In this document: piece after piece, positions 42,885 to 54,905 of the stretch
Numbering within the stretch: position 1 is the stretch's first letter
Layout: each line of letters begins with the position of its first letter
Assembly: GCA_900312665.1 (NCBI GenBank)
Contig: ONZQ02000013.1
Coordinates: 62,001-126,000, forward strand
Direction of reading: 5' to 3'
Length of the DNA: 64,000 nt
From: Cephalotrichum gorgonifer
Lineage: Eukaryota > Ascomycota > Sordariomycetes > Microascales > Microascaceae
Notes under the pieces: generated by a model
What the model was told of the DNA's origin: nothing
Database searches by the model: none
What the model saw: only the letters and a program-made list of their open reading frames with translations
Program-made: the position numbers and the translations under genes

Positions 42885-44517
42885 ATGACATTATACGGCG
42901 AACGACCTCCGGGGTTCGACCCGGCCAACGACTATGAGTCCCGGGCCTCAACCGTCATCGGCGTAGCTATCGCCTTCGGCCTACTCACGTTGATATTCAC
43001 GTCGCTGAGGCTGTACACGAGGATAAAGATCCTGGGCATCTTCGCCGCCGACGACTGGGCAATGTGTGGCGCGCAGGTACGGACAAGGCGAAAAGAAACC
43101 CCCCAGTCGGCGGACGATAGACGACGACTGGTACCTCCGTGACACCTGTACTAACACCGAACCTTCCGCCGTAGTTTATATCCGTCGCTGTCTCCGTCCT
43201 ATCGATATTAGGTATGTAGCACTCGGTGTATCCTGAGCGGCAAAAAAGGGTCTTTCGTCTCTTCATGTCTTCTTTTCTTCGAGGCTACTTCGTTGCTAAC
43301 GATACATAGAGGCAAAATGGGCACTCGGGAGACACGTCTGGGTGGTCCACCCCAACGACGTGATGTTGCAGATACAGGTTGGTCCTACTCTCCCCTTTTC
43401 CTTTCTTCCCCCCTTACTTCCCTTCTATCATTGCTCCCCCCTGAGTCTGCCCCCAGCCCTCAACCAGCTAAAACACACCAAAACCAAGCTAACCTCTCCC
43501 CCTCCCTCAAGGTGCTCTTGGGAGTCATCCTAGGCTACAATTTTGGCATCAATGTCGTCAAGATGGGCCTCCTGTTACTCTACCTGCGCATTTTCCAGAG
43601 CACGTCCCTCAAGATCGTCGCCAAGTGGTTCCTCGGCTTCGTCATCGTCTGGTCCATCGTGCAGATCGTCCTCCTAACCATAACATGCGTGCCAATCTTC
43701 ATCATCGTGCCCAGCATGGCCGACAAGTGCCTCGATACCTACCCCGTGTGGCTGACGTCGTCCATCATGTCCACCGTGACGGACGTCCTCATCTTCTTGC
43801 TGCCGCTGCCGTCGGTGCTAAAGCTTAACCTGAAGCTGAAGCAGAAGATCGTCACCGTGCTCATGTTCTCCGTCGGCTTCTTGTAAGTCTCTCCCCTCCG
43901 CTCTCCCTTGAACCCCCGAACCCAAACTCCCCAAAAACGCATAACTCTTTTCTCGTGCAACATTTTTTTCTTACAAGCGCACCAGCACCTGCATCGTCTC
44001 CGTCATCCGAATCTTCTCCCTCAAGGGCGCCGTGACCGCCACCGACCCAACCTGGGACAACGTCGGCCCGGGCTGCTGGTCCATCGTCGAGCTCAACTCC
44101 GCCATCCTCTGCTGCAACCTCCCCACCCTCCGGCCCCTCGTGGTCCGCTACTTCCCCTCGCTCGGCATGGGCTCGTCGAACGCCACGGGCGCCTACAGGA
44201 AGTACGGCAACTCGCGGGACCCCGAGGCCTACATCAAGTCGACGGGCGGCGGCCGCTCCGGCGGCGGGTCCAGGTTCACGACGGCGTCCAGAGTGGAGCT
44301 GGACGCGGACGGGACCGAGAGCACGGAGAACCTGAAGATGGGCGCGACGGCCTACTCGACCGGCGGCGGGGGCATGGCGGTGGATGAGATCGAGCTGGTG
44401 GGCGCACACAAGGGGAGGGGCGCGATATTGGTCACGACGGAGATGGTGGTCTCGGCCGAGGAGGCCGAGCGGGCGAGGAACGGGCCGTACCAGCCTTACC
44501 AGCCTTTCAGGAACTAG
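42885..44517 (+). CDS. fungal rhodopsin-domain membrane protein (PTH11/SAT4-like) 2
   Basis: Five exons: 42885-43076, 43175-43211, 43310-43377, 43512-43882 and 43986-44517; 399 aa, all junctions in frame with canonical GT-AG ends. Seven hydrophobic segments: TVIGVAIAFGLLTLIFTSLRL, FAADDWAMCGAQFISVAVSVLSIL, LLGVILGYNFGINVVKMGLLLLYL, KWFLGFVIVWSIVQIVLLTITC, SSIMSTVTDVLIFLLPLPSV, VTVLMFSVGFFTCIVSVIRI, and WSIVELNSAILCCNLPTLRPL. DDWAM after the first helix and E-x-N-x-A-I-x-CCNLPTLRPL at the last are diagnostic of the fungal rhodopsin domain. The tail is Gly/Ser-rich and cytosolic. Divergent in sequence from the member at 23475. Role likely in sensing surface or nutrient cues; ligand unknown. Confidence 0.88.
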
Positions 44518-45068
44518 GGCCAGTAGGCTCTGGTGAAAAAAGTGCTGTGACTTGGGCTTGGGTAGACGACATGACGTTGTGATTTAGAACGGGCCCTTTG
44601 AGGCCATGTATTTGTATGGGTATTACGGAGTACATGGGCGGCTATGGGGTCGAATATCGTCAACTAGACATGGTACTTGACGCTGTCCTCAATTTTTCAT
44701 TCAAAGGAGATCTGTCTTGTCTGCTGTTCGGTACTACTCCGGATCGGGTGTCCTTCACGGGGGCGGCCCTGATACTAAAAACGCTGGGGGCTCCGGCCCG
44801 GCCCGACCGACCCACAGCTACTCCGGGTGCCGTGTGCCGGGTGGGGTAGTACGTACTGTCCGGGCGGGGCTGACTCGCTCCTACAGCCATCGAAAGACGT
44901 CATGTCCATCTATCCTGACCTGACCCCGCCAACCTCGTCTCACATCAACCTCAACAGCGCGTACCTCGATTCGCACGCCTCAGACGACCAAAAGCCACCC
45001 ATTCATTGCCCCCGCCGTCATCTTCACCACGACCCAACCCGACCAAAAAAAAATTAAACCCCGCCCAA
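44518..45068. other. intergenic
   Basis: 3' flank of the receptor gene and promoter of the GST gene, with a 'tattacggagtac' motif at 44622. No gene seen. Confidence 0.6.
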
Positions 45069-45956
45069 ATGTCCACCGTCGACACCTCAATCCAACCCTC
45101 CCCCACCGGCGCCGCAGCCGCCTATGCAGCCGCCCACGCCCACGCCGACCCAGGCGCCCTAACACTCTACGGCGGCTGGTTCTGCCCCTTCGTCCAGCGC
45201 GTCTGGATCACCCTGCACGAGAAGTCCGCCCCGCACCGCTACGTCGAGATAAACCCCTACAAGAAGGACCGCGAGCTGCTGGACCTCAACCCGCGCGGGC
45301 TGGTCCCGACGCTACGGATACCCGCCGGGGAGGAGGGCGGGGGCAGCGGGGGAGCGCGGGCGCTGTACGAGAGCCTAGTGGTATGCGAGTACCTAGAGGA
45401 GGCGTTCCCGGGTGGAGGCGAGGAGGAAGAGGGACGAGGTGGCCCGATCGCCCTGCTGCCGCGGGATACCTACGAGAGGGCGAGGTGCAGGCTCTGGATC
45501 GACCACGTCGCGACGAGGATCGTCCCGGCCTTCTACAAACTCCTGCAGCACACCCCTGAGAAGCCCTACACACTCGACTCGGCGCGCGCGGACCTCGTCT
45601 CCCACATCAGGACCCTCGCGCTGGAGATGGACCCCGGCGGCCGCGGGCCGTGGTTCCTAGGCGACGCCTTTAGCCTCGTGGACGTCGCGCTGGCGCCCTG
45701 GGCCAAGAGGCTCTTCCTGATCGACCACTACAAAGACGGCGGCGCGGGCATCCCGGACCCGGAGGGCCTCGAGGGCGAGGATGCGCGGGTCTGGCGGCGG
45801 TGGAGGACGTGGTTCGACGCCGTGGGCGAGAGGCCCAGCGTCAGGGATACGTGGAGCGACGAGGAGGAGTATGTCAAGGTTTACAGGCGGTACGCGGATG
45901 ATACGACGCAGTCGCTTGTCGGGAAGGCGACGAGGGAAGGGGGGAGGCTACCGTGA
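45069..45956 (+). CDS. glutathione S-transferase, omega-like
   Basis: Single-exon 295 aa; the ATG at 45069 has A at -3, and the longer frame from 45006 is probably leader. N-terminal thioredoxin fold: LTLYGGWFCPFVQRVWITL carries Cys39 in a C-P-F context, the omega/glutaredoxin-like active-site cysteine, then NPRGLVPTLRI with the cis-Pro and LYESLVVCEYLEEAF with the Glu-Ser pair. C-terminal all-helical domain ends in WFLGDAFSLVDVALAPWAKRL. Omega-class enzymes reduce mixed disulphides and dehydroascorbate or cleave glutathionyl-acetophenones rather than conjugate typical electrophiles. Cytosolic. Contains an insertion of acidic and glycine residues between the two domains. Confidence 0.87.
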   Translation: MSTVDTSIQPSPTGAAAAYAAAHAHADPGALTLYGGWFCPFVQRVWITLHEKSAPHRYVEINPYKKDRELLDLNPRGLVPTLRIPAGEEGGGSGGARALYESLVVCEYLEEAFPGGGEEEEGRGGPIALLPRDTYERARCRLWIDHVATRIVPAFYKLLQHTPEKPYTLDSARADLVSHIRTLALEMDPGGRGPWFLGDAFSLVDVALAPWAKRLFLIDHYKDGGAGIPDPEGLEGEDARVWRRWRTWFDAVGERPSVRDTWSDEEEYVKVYRRYADDTTQSLVGKATREGGRLP

Positions 45957-46218
45957 CGGTGAGGCCCAGCGTCTCTTTGCTTGCCATGGCGGGAAAAATT
46001 TAGTTCTTGGATGGAGCTTCTTCGAGATCAAAGGATCAACCCGTAGTTATATTGATGATGAAAAAATCCAAAATATGTAATATGCAACGCCTTTTGTCTA
46101 ATACAACCTCACCTCTCTCTTTCGGCGAGTTTTTCTCTATACGCCATAATTCAGACAAATACGCCTCAGTTCCCTGAGCCCGAGTTTCGTCGCCCCCACT
46201 CACTCATTCTTCCCCCTC

Positions 46219-48236
46219 TTACCACTTCTTAATCTTCCTCATGCTACCCTCCTCATTCAGCGCCTTGTGCATGTCGAAGCTCTGCCACAGCAGGTGGGGC
46301 TCGTGGCCCCAGCCCTTCCTCAGGCACTCGAACTCGGCCTTGTTGTAGTAGTCGGTCAGGATGGGCTTGTAGACGTCGTGGGCGCACTTGTCGATGATGA
46401 CGCGGGCCCTCTCGCGGGGGCTCAGGCCCCTGACGTCGGCGAGGCCGTTCTCGGTGACGATGACGTCGAGGTCGTGCTCGGTCTGGTCGACGTGCGTGCA
46501 CATGGGCACGATGCAGCTGAGGCCGTGGGGGTCGGTCTTGGAGGGCCTGGTGGACGGGGTGTGCATGATGCTGTACTTTGCGTTGCGGAGGAAGTCGGCG
46601 GAGCCGCCGATGCCGTTGAGCATGCGGCTGCCCATGACGCAGGTGCTGTTGGCGTGGGCGTAGATGTCGACCTCGACGGGGGTGTTCATGCCGATGACGC
46701 CGAGGCGGCGGATGATCTCGGGGGAGTTGGACACGGCCTGGCTACGGAGGAGCAGGCGGTCCTCGTACTTATCCCAGTTGTCGTAGAAGCGCTTGAAGGC
46801 CTCGGGCGAGAAGCGGATGCTGGTGGCGGTGGCGAAGTCGAGCCTCCCGGAGTCGAAGAGGTCGAGGAAGGTGTCCTGGATGACCTCGGTCCAGACCTTG
46901 AGGTTGCGGAACTGGCTCTCGTTGAGGCCGCCGATGATGGCGTTGGCGACGTTGCCGATGCCGGACTGGAGGGGGAGGAGGTTCTTGGGGAGGCGGCCGT
47001 GGCGCACCTCGTGCTCGAGGAAGTCGATCAGGTGGCCCGCGACGGCGGCGGAGTTGTCGTCGGCGGGGGCGTTGGAAGTGGTGGCGTCGGGGGAGTCGGA
47101 CTCAACGACACCGATGACCTTTTCGGGGTCGAGGGGGATGGAGTGGGTACCGATGCGGTCCTCGACGCCCATGATTAGGTAGGGCTTGCGGTTCGGGGGT
47201 AGGTCGGTCATGGTGATGTCGTGGAGCCCATTGAAGGAGGGGATAGAGGTGTTGACCTCGATGATGACCTGGCCTCGGGTGTTAGGGGCTTTTCTTGCTT
47301 GCAAGTATGCTCGCTCGTAGAGCTTGTGCTAGGAAATCCGGATACTACGAACCTTGTCGGCCATCTGGAGGAGCTCTGGCGTCGCGCCGACCGATGCGCC
47401 GGGGACGATGCTGCCATCCTCGAGGATTTCGGTGGCCTCGACGATAGCCACGTCCAGCTTGTTATTAGGACGGTCCTTGGTGTAGAATCCCTATACAGAA
47501 GAAAGCTCGGGGTCAGTCCAGTCCGGTACTCGTACACAAGTTGCGTCACATTTTGGCCCAATCCAGCCAGCCAGACCCACCCGGGCTCTCAATGCAACAT
47601 GCCCCCACGTAGCGGGGCACCATCCCGAGAATCCGAGAGAGTTGCGATGAAGGCGAAAAAAGAAGCGAAACAGAAACAGGTGATAGGAAACCACGAGAAA
47701 TCAGCAACGAGGAACAAAACTTACGTAGGCCAAGTCGGTCGGGAACATGGAAAGGTGCTTGTCGAAGAAGTTGATGTTCCCGTTGTTTATCCCCTTGGAG
47801 ATTGCCTTTCCGACCTGGTGAGGGCTCCGCCGCTCAATCATGTTGAGCTCTGCCCACCTGTTCTCCGTGTCGGCGCCGGAAGACGCGCCGACGAACAGGG
47901 AGTACTTGAGCTTCCCCTGGAGGTTGTTCTGCTCGACGTGGTCGGCAAGGAAGGCGGGGACTTTCCTGTGAGGGAGGGAAAAAGATTGGGCGCGTCAGCT
48001 TTCGTCTGCAGAACCCCGGAGCGATTGAAATGAATCGCCCCGAGCAATTGAATCGGGTAGATGACTGGGGATGGTTCATACTTAGGGTAGCCGACGCCGG
48101 TGAATCCGGACCAGCCCATGTAGGTGCCGTTCGGGAAGTGGGGGAGGAGGTCCTGAGGATGGCAGACCTTGTCGAGCATCGACTTCCGGCTGATGCGGGA
48201 CCTCAGGGCCGCGGAGACCTTGGCTGTGGAAGACAT
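46219..48236 (-). CDS. ACH1: acetyl-CoA hydrolase / CoA transferase Ach1
   Basis: Four exons: 48236-48082, 47965-47725, 47490-47353 and 47268-46219; introns 116, 234 and 84 nt; 527 aa, the length of yeast Ach1. The enzyme moves CoA between acyl groups (acetate/succinyl-CoA, propionyl-CoA detoxification) in the mitochondrion. Visible: [20 protein letters not shown] near the start, the [15 protein letters not shown] segment, [30 protein letters not shown] (CoA-binding region) and [19 protein letters not shown], whose ENG glutamate is the one that forms the acyl-enzyme in this family. The first exon reads as a short mitochondrial presequence (Ser/Ala/Arg-rich). Typically needed for growth on acetate or propionate. 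Confidence 0.95.
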
Positions 48237-50774
48237 TGCGCCTTTGGATGTAGCTGACTGTAGGAGTGGAGGCTGGAGGGAGGGAGGAAAGATGACGGGG
48301 TGAGGAGCCGTCGATGGCAAAGGGATGCGCTCAAAGACTCAATGGAAATCAAGAGGCAGGCAGGGAGAGGAGAGAAAGCAAGCTACCTAGGGAGGTAGCT
48401 GAGAAAGAAGGTAGCGCGCGGGAAGAACAGACTAGATATGGGGAAGGAAAAAAGAGAGAGAAGAAAGGCCCGCAGATCGAAAAGAGTTGAGACAAGATTT
48501 AACAGCGTGATCGTGGGGCCCCGGGGGGGACCGCGACCCTTTATGTGGGCCGCCGTCGATACATGTACTCGTAGTCGAGCTCATAATGTCTGGTGCGTTT
48601 GATAGGGTGGATTGGGGCTTTCTCGTGGCAAGAGGTTCGAGATATTACGTCAGGTGGGGGTAATAATGGGTTCGGTGTGCATCTCTCCCAGCGTCTCTGC
48701 GGCTCAATTGGCAACTGGGAAGCTTCCCCCTTGCTTCCGTTTCCCCGTAACTGCACCTTTACCGAGTTGCCGGCGCTAGGACTATTCTGTTGGGCTCTGT
48801 GTCGCGCGAACGGTGCAGACTGGTGGGTCTTCCCGAGCTATCCTGGTGCTACGCAGTAGTTAACCCTTGCAGGGGACTGCTGGATGCACCGCGCTTGCGT
48901 GAAAACGACCAATAGACAGTCTCCATTATACAGTGCGTAAATGGGCGGATCCCTGCTCAAGCTAATGTAGTTCATGGTTTTGCCAGGAGAACGATGAGCA
49001 TCGCAAGAAATAGGAAGCACAGGAACATGCGATCAGATCTACTACCCCAAGGTTTTCAATCCGGGGGACATCTCGGGGGGGCCCTTAGCTTTACCATCCC
49101 TCTCATTTTTATCTGTGGCCAAAATGAGGGGAAACTGGGTCGACTCTGTCCAGAGTGAAATCTCTTCATGGTAGACACCTTGATACGGGTTTCGGTCTAT
49201 TTTCGGTGAGTTCAAGGTGGGGGGGCAATGCACCTGACAAAATTCACCAAGTCCCCACTACACACTTACTGGGCATACGCCACCCGCCTGCAGTGAGCAT
49301 ATCGCCCATCTCATCCATCAACGTACTCGCCAGCATCGTGCCTAAGCGGGCAAAGGAACAGCCGCAGACTGTACTTCCCCAGATTATTATGCCGGGGCTA
49401 CCAGTCAAGGCTGGTCTTTGTCACCCCGCAATCCACCCCAATCAGGCTCGGGAGAGATGTGTTTAAGTGGACCTCGAGAGACGGTGGTCCCAAGACTACA
49501 TTATCCAGCGTTAGAATTCGACCGGTCTGCCGTCGGGTTACTCGTCTCGGAGATACCCCTGGACTTACTCCGGTCCAGGGACCAGAAGGGCGGAAGGGCC
49601 GAAGTTGACATGTTATCTACTACCACGCCGGTGGTCTTCTTCTAAGAACAAACTCATCGGGCGGTCGGCCTCGGAGCAGCTCTGTACCGCTAGTGAGGCC
49701 GGCTACCAACACAATAGAAGTTATAGCCCACCTTTCTTTGAATGGCTATACAGGAAAGGAGGCAAGCCGTCTATCAGATGGCTGGAATCACGAGAGATAG
49801 TGGGGTCAGCTGAGGTGGATTAAGGCGAGAGTGCATAGAGTTAGATGGAGTTTCTCATCCAGCTGCAAGCAGTACACGTCTTTGGTTGTGATTAACCAGA
49901 TGAGGTAGATCCAAATGCTGTGAGTCCAAGTGTAATGCCTGAAAAAGTGTTGGCATATCCTTACACCACCTATCATGGTTTTCTGCACACGTCAGGCCCA
50001 CCTTTCTCGTGGCCCAACAATGACGGCGGTGTAAGCACATCGCCATCACGGCAACCATCGTGGAGCACAACAACCATCCACACTGGTTGCCGTTGCCCAC
50101 GTCCAATGATCACCCTGTGTGAACCTAGTACCATGGCTCTATTCTCTACTACCACCCCAGACATTCTTTTACTGATTGTGCTTTCCTACTTTCTTCCCAT
50201 CTTTCCAGCCGCGTTTCCAAAAACAAAATCCCCATCCCACCATTGACAGAACAAAGGGAGGAAGGATGTTTCCCGGGGAGAGGCACGGGACCACCAGCAC
50301 ATAAAAGAAGGTATATCCATTACCCTCTTACCGAGAAAGCCACAATCTCCTTTGTTTCCATCCCGCTTTAATAAGGCACGCTGTCCTAAGAGCTCGTCAA
50401 GAGGCGTGCTTTGCGGGCGGACTTTGGACCCGAAGAATCAGCTGCTGGCGAAGTTTCCTGTACGCTGGCTGCCGCCCTCCCATACTCTCAATCCCATAAT
50501 CGGCTCTATTCCTTGAGACTCGATACTCTGGGCCTTCCCTTCGTTCTTCTTGCCCTTTTCAACCACCTGTGCACAGTACGGGATTCCACGGGGGTACGAG
50601 AATCATTCCCCGCGCCCCAAAGTTGAGATCGATCCTCGGGTAGGCCTACCCGTCATCCCAACTTCAAGGTGAGCCATCCCATCTCTGATTTCCATTAGGC
50701 GCAACTAGAGATGAAGCACTCATACTCGTGCTGCCCACAGGCCTGCCAGATACGTCTGAACTAGCGTACCCGAA
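48237..50774. other. intergenic, about 2.5 kb
   Basis: Ach1 promoter on the left and promoter of the interrupted gene on the right. Short frames only; no repeats stood out. Confidence 0.5.
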
Positions 50775-52139
50775 ATGCCCGACCAGCCCCGAGAACTTCG
50801 CCTCCCGGGCTGGGTGGAGAAGTGTTATGCCCCTTTCTCAGGTACCCATCCGGATGCCCACTGTGATAGCGATGATAGCGACGCCCACTCCGACGACTCC
50901 GCCTCCGCCCCCACCAACGAGTCCCCGACTTACTACCACCACGTCACTACCAAGACAGGCGTCTACCACCCCGCTCTAACGCGGGCCAGCATGCCTCATC
51001 CCCATGTATCGGTGGACATCTTACCCTCCAACTACCACGTCGTAGGCGATGACACAACCGCCTATGACCCCCCCTTAGACCGGGCACCCTGCGCCCCCCA
51101 CCCCGGAATCGAGCGAAAGGGCCAAGTCGCCACCGGCACCGGCTCCGACAGTGACGACAGCGACGACGGCTACGTCGGCGGCCCGATCCACTCATCCTCC
51201 ACCGCCCTCGTCGCCTCCGCAGCCGGCGTCTCCTGCGCCATCCGCCGTCACATGTCCCCCCCAGCGCACGACGACGACCCCAACGCGTCCCTCTCCGCTG
51301 CCCAGCAGCTCTACGAGGACGAGCTCCGCTGTACCGTCAGCGCCGAGATCGAACTGCACCCCCTCCACCGCGTGACCCTCTACATGGCTCAGCTCGAGTG
51401 CGTCGACGAGGCCCGCTACGTCACCCACCGCCACCACATGCTCATCCAGTCCTCCTTCTCCCTCCCGGGCTTCTCCCTCCGCCGCGACCGCCGCGAGGTC
51501 TACCTCGACGACGAGGGCCACCCGAGGCCCTACACCGTCTACATCCCCTACCTCCACCGCCGCCTCTGGCTCAGCCTCCTGGGCACCCCCGACCCCTCCG
51601 TCTCCGCCCAGACGAGGTACTAGGAGTGCATCGTCGCGGCGCGCGTCGCTCAGCTCTTCCGCGCCGCGCGCGAGATCTATGCCGGGGGCGGGCACTCCCT
51701 CCACGGCAGGGTCTTCGTGCGCCTCGTCTCCCGCGCGCTGAAGGGCGTGGACGAGGACTGGGCGGACTTCAACACCACGTCTGACATCCGCTTCACGCTG
51801 GACCTGTTTGGGCGCGGGAGGGAGAACTACCTCCGCGCCAGGAAGGACGGGGAGCCCGTTTACGTCGGGAGGGACGGCGGCCGCGCGCCGGAGGGACACG
51901 TGCTCAAGGAGCTGTAGCTGCTCGCGGAGTGGTGGGTGGTGTGCGCCGAGCAGGAGGCGCGCGATGCAGCCGACGGCCGGACGGTCGACCCCCTCGCGGG
52001 GGAGGCGTCGTACCCCCACTCGGATCGGGAGGAGGAGGCTAGATCGCTGGTGGTGCGGAGTGACCGGCCCGAGACTCCTCAGGACGAGTCGGGTTTTTGT
52101 ACCCAGTTGGTGCCCCCTCTTGGTACTAGTGATTGGTAG
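50775..52139 (+). pseudogene. long ORF interrupted by two in-frame TAG codons
   Basis: From the ATG at 50775 one frame runs to the TAG at 52137, broken only by TAG at 51621-51623 and 51915-51917. No frameshift occurs over 455 codons, and GC-rich codon choice continues past both stops. Up to the first stop it encodes 282 aa: an acidic, Asp/Ser-rich N-terminal third (SDSDDSDDGY), then a folded-looking part with QLYEDELRCTVSAEIELHPL and RVTLYMAQLECVDEARYV. Beyond the first stop, ECIVAARVAQLFRAAREIY and DFNTTSDIRFTLDLFGRGRE look like continuing protein. Possibilities: a recent pseudogene with two nonsense changes, stop readthrough, or A-to-I editing of UAG to UGG (Trp), which is known in perithecia of Sordariomycetes. 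I do not recognise the family. Confidence 0.6.
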
Positions 52140-52756
52140 GCCGGGGGCGTCAATAGGAGGTATACTATGAGGATCTATATACTCGCGGACCCTAGTTTAT
52201 TTTTACGGCCTTGGTCTTGTTTCCGAGTTTGTCCCGCTGGAGGGTGTGCGGAATTGGAATGTCTTTGAGCCCACCTTCGGTGGGAGCTACTCGAATATAT
52301 CGGACGGACGATACGGCGTGGCGCGTCCGGGGAGGAGAGAATGAGGGACAATCAAGATGGCCTAAGTGACAGGGAGGTGCATGACTGGTAGAGGAGTGGA
52401 GGGAAGTGATTAAGTGATACGAACCATTTGCCAGGGCAGCTATAGCCTTCGCGCTCTGGCACTAGTATAGCTACTTCTCTTAACCCACAAGAAAATGAGT
52501 GTATTTCCAAGCTTGATTGTCCGGTAGGCGTTAGCAGAAAAAGTAGATGGTACCCGAAACTTGCCCTGCCTGAGTGGAATATTGTCAATTAACGCTATAA
52601 GCTTAAACCCAATCGTAAAGCCATGATGGCTGTCCATAACCCGTAAACGCCATCCATCCGCCTCGGAACTACCGAAAATAAATAAAGAACCCCTCCCTGC
52701 GCCCCGCTACCCTCATTCGAAAGCCCGCTTGCCTTCCCCCCATGATAACCCATCCC
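52140..52756. other. intergenic
   Basis: 3' flanks of convergent genes; nothing coding seen. Confidence 0.6.
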
Positions 52757-53952
52757 TCAGTGGAGCCCGGCACTAGCAGCGCTCTCACCGACCTTGACCT
52801 CCTCCTCCGGAACGCCCACGCCAACACTCCCCGTAACGCTAAACCCCCTATCCCTCTCCGTCGGCCTCCCCTCCCTCGGCCCCGCGATGCCCACGCCCGC
52901 GCCCCTCCCGGAGACGCTCACGCTCGTCGTGGTACTGACGCTCTCGCTCCTGCTCCTCCCCGCATCGCTCGCCCTCCGCTCCCTAAGGGACCTCTCCAGC
53001 TCCCTGATCCGCCTCTTCAGCCCCTCGTTCTCCCGCTTCGCGACCTCTAGCTCGGCCCGGTAGAACGCCGTCTCCTCGTACCGCGCCGTGGCGGGGAGCA
53101 GGCCCGGCGACATCTGGTCCGCGTACCCGGCGCCGCTCCCCGGCGTGGCCGCCACGGAGCTGCCGGCGGCGGAGTGGGGCACGCGCTGCTGGTGCAGGTA
53201 GTTCAGTGACCCGTCGGCGTGCGAGGCGCCGCCGCCGGACGGGCCTGGCGACCCCGTCTGGCTGCGCCGCGAGACGCTGTTCTGGCGGGAGAGGTTCCGT
53301 GGGCGGCGGGCCTCGGCGGGCGAGGAGCTGAGGTGGGCGACCGCCGTCTGGCTGCGCGCGCTCGCGTTCGACGATGTGCGGTTGTGGCGCGGGGTGGGGA
53401 AGGCGTAGTTCGGTCCGGAGAGGATGTGGGTGTCGGGAAGTGCGTCCTGGATGGGGCCGGCCGAGGTCGAGGAGGTGGTCGAGACGACGGAGGCGTTGTG
53501 GGCGGCTCGGAGCAGAGAGAGCTCGCGCGCTAGGCGGTTCACCTGGACGATTACGTTAATACACGCGGGGGTGGGAGGGTAGGACGAGGGTGGGGAAAGG
53601 GAGGAGGAGGGTGACATACCACCGACTCCTGCTCGCGCTCAAACTGTTGATGAAGCTCGGCAGCAGTCATGGGGCGCGGGTGGCGGAGGGGCCCAGGCCC
53701 CAGTGTAGACTCCGCGCTAGTCGGCGGCGTCGCAGCGAGGATGGACTGGTGGAGCGACGGGGAAGGTAGCGGGGAAGGAATCTGGCCGCTGTTGACGGCC
53801 GTTCGGTTCGATGGGAAGACGTTGAAGGACGGGGAGCTCGGGACAGGGACGGCGACGGGTGGAGGTGGTGGTGGCATTGCGTTCGCGGATGCGCGTCTAG
53901 AGGGATCTCGAGTATGGGTTGAAGCACCCGGGAGCGTGTTGATGTCGGGCAT
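52757..53952 (-). CDS. conserved-type fungal coiled-coil protein
   Basis: Two exons, 53952-53620 (111 codons) and 53542-52757, phase-0 intron of 77 nt (GTATGT donor, CCAG acceptor); 372 aa. The N-terminal 90 residues are Pro/Ser-rich and disordered. A first coiled coil crosses the splice junction (MTAAELHQQFEREQESVV then NRLARELSLLRAAHNASV, about 95-130). The middle is Ser/Arg/Gly-rich with many potential phosphosites (RTSSNAS, SRQNSVSRRSQTGSPG). A second, stronger coiled coil is AELEVAKRENEGLKRRIREL (about 274-293) and its Arg-rich continuation. The layout matches my impression of uncharacterised proteins found across filamentous ascomycetes; possibly a scaffold or cytoskeletal adaptor. Divergently oriented to the ZIP transporter's far end; no functional link visible. 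Confidence 0.75.
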
Positions 53953-54905
53953 GGTGTCGGAAGCCTCGAGCGTTGCGTATTGCGTATTGACACAACCGGG
54001 GATTCGCGGTCGAGAGATAGGGCGGTGGGAAGATGGGTGTGAATGAAGAGGACGGGGGTCAGAACGAATTCTCCGAGGAGCGGCCGGTGTCTAGGTCTCG
54101 TAAAGGATGGCCAGCGACAGGAAATGATTGTGGTGACAGGCTCTACAGAGCCTTATCGACGGAAAGAGTGACTTGGGGATTTGGTGGTGGTGTCAGGTTG
54201 GGAGGAGGAGTAGGAGTGGGGAAAGGAGGGAGTTGTCTGAGGCGGGAAGTCAATTGATGGAAGTTGGGCGATGAATGTGGTATGATGATGTGGTGTGGTG
54301 TGCTGCCAGGTGGAGTCAGCCAGGGAGAGAGGTCCGGGAACAAGGGGCGGCGGCTTGGAATAGTTAGTGGAGGCGGGGTAGGTGGGCACTGCCTGGCTGC
54401 CGGCCCCTGTACGTGGCATTATTAGCGGGACCTCATTATTAGCTCTGCCGCGCAAGTGGCTGGTTGCTATGTTTATCTTGGATCTTGCGTCACATCACAT
54501 GTCATGAGCCAACATGATCCATTCTGGTCGCAAACCAAACCAGACACGCCCCCCAAACTCAAACCTAGTTTTAGATTATCTCGACGCAGGCAATAAACAC
54601 TATCTCGCCAACATTGCTGACTGACTCGATCTCCAACTCCATGTAATCGACACAGGAAGACAGACCCGAGTCAGCTACCATCGCAACTCAGAAATTTAAA
54701 AACCATAGCATACTATCCGCCCCACCATCTTGCACAAAGCAAACATACTCTCGAAATTCTCCCGTTCCGTTGGGGAGGTACTCGCTCGTACTTGTAAATC
54801 ACCCCTGCCATACTCGTGTGAATGGAGTTGAATCCACCATTGACGATCCACCAAAACAACCGGCACACACATGCCCCGTACCGGACACTACTTGTGCGCA
54901 GGCCC
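53953..54905. other. intergenic
   Basis: Promoter of the coiled-coil gene and 3' flank of the ZIP transporter gene. Confidence 0.6.

Noticed and set aside
46267..47178. 303-codon plus-strand frame opposite Ach1
   Set aside because: Val/Gly/Asp-rich shadow of the Ach1 codons.
51615..51656. Intron removing the first in-frame TAG (GTACTA...CTCAG)
   Set aside because: Only 37 nt, poor donor and not a multiple of three.
51192..52019. 275-codon minus-strand frame
   Set aside because: Shadow of the ORF with two TAG codons; Val/Ala/Glu-rich without features.
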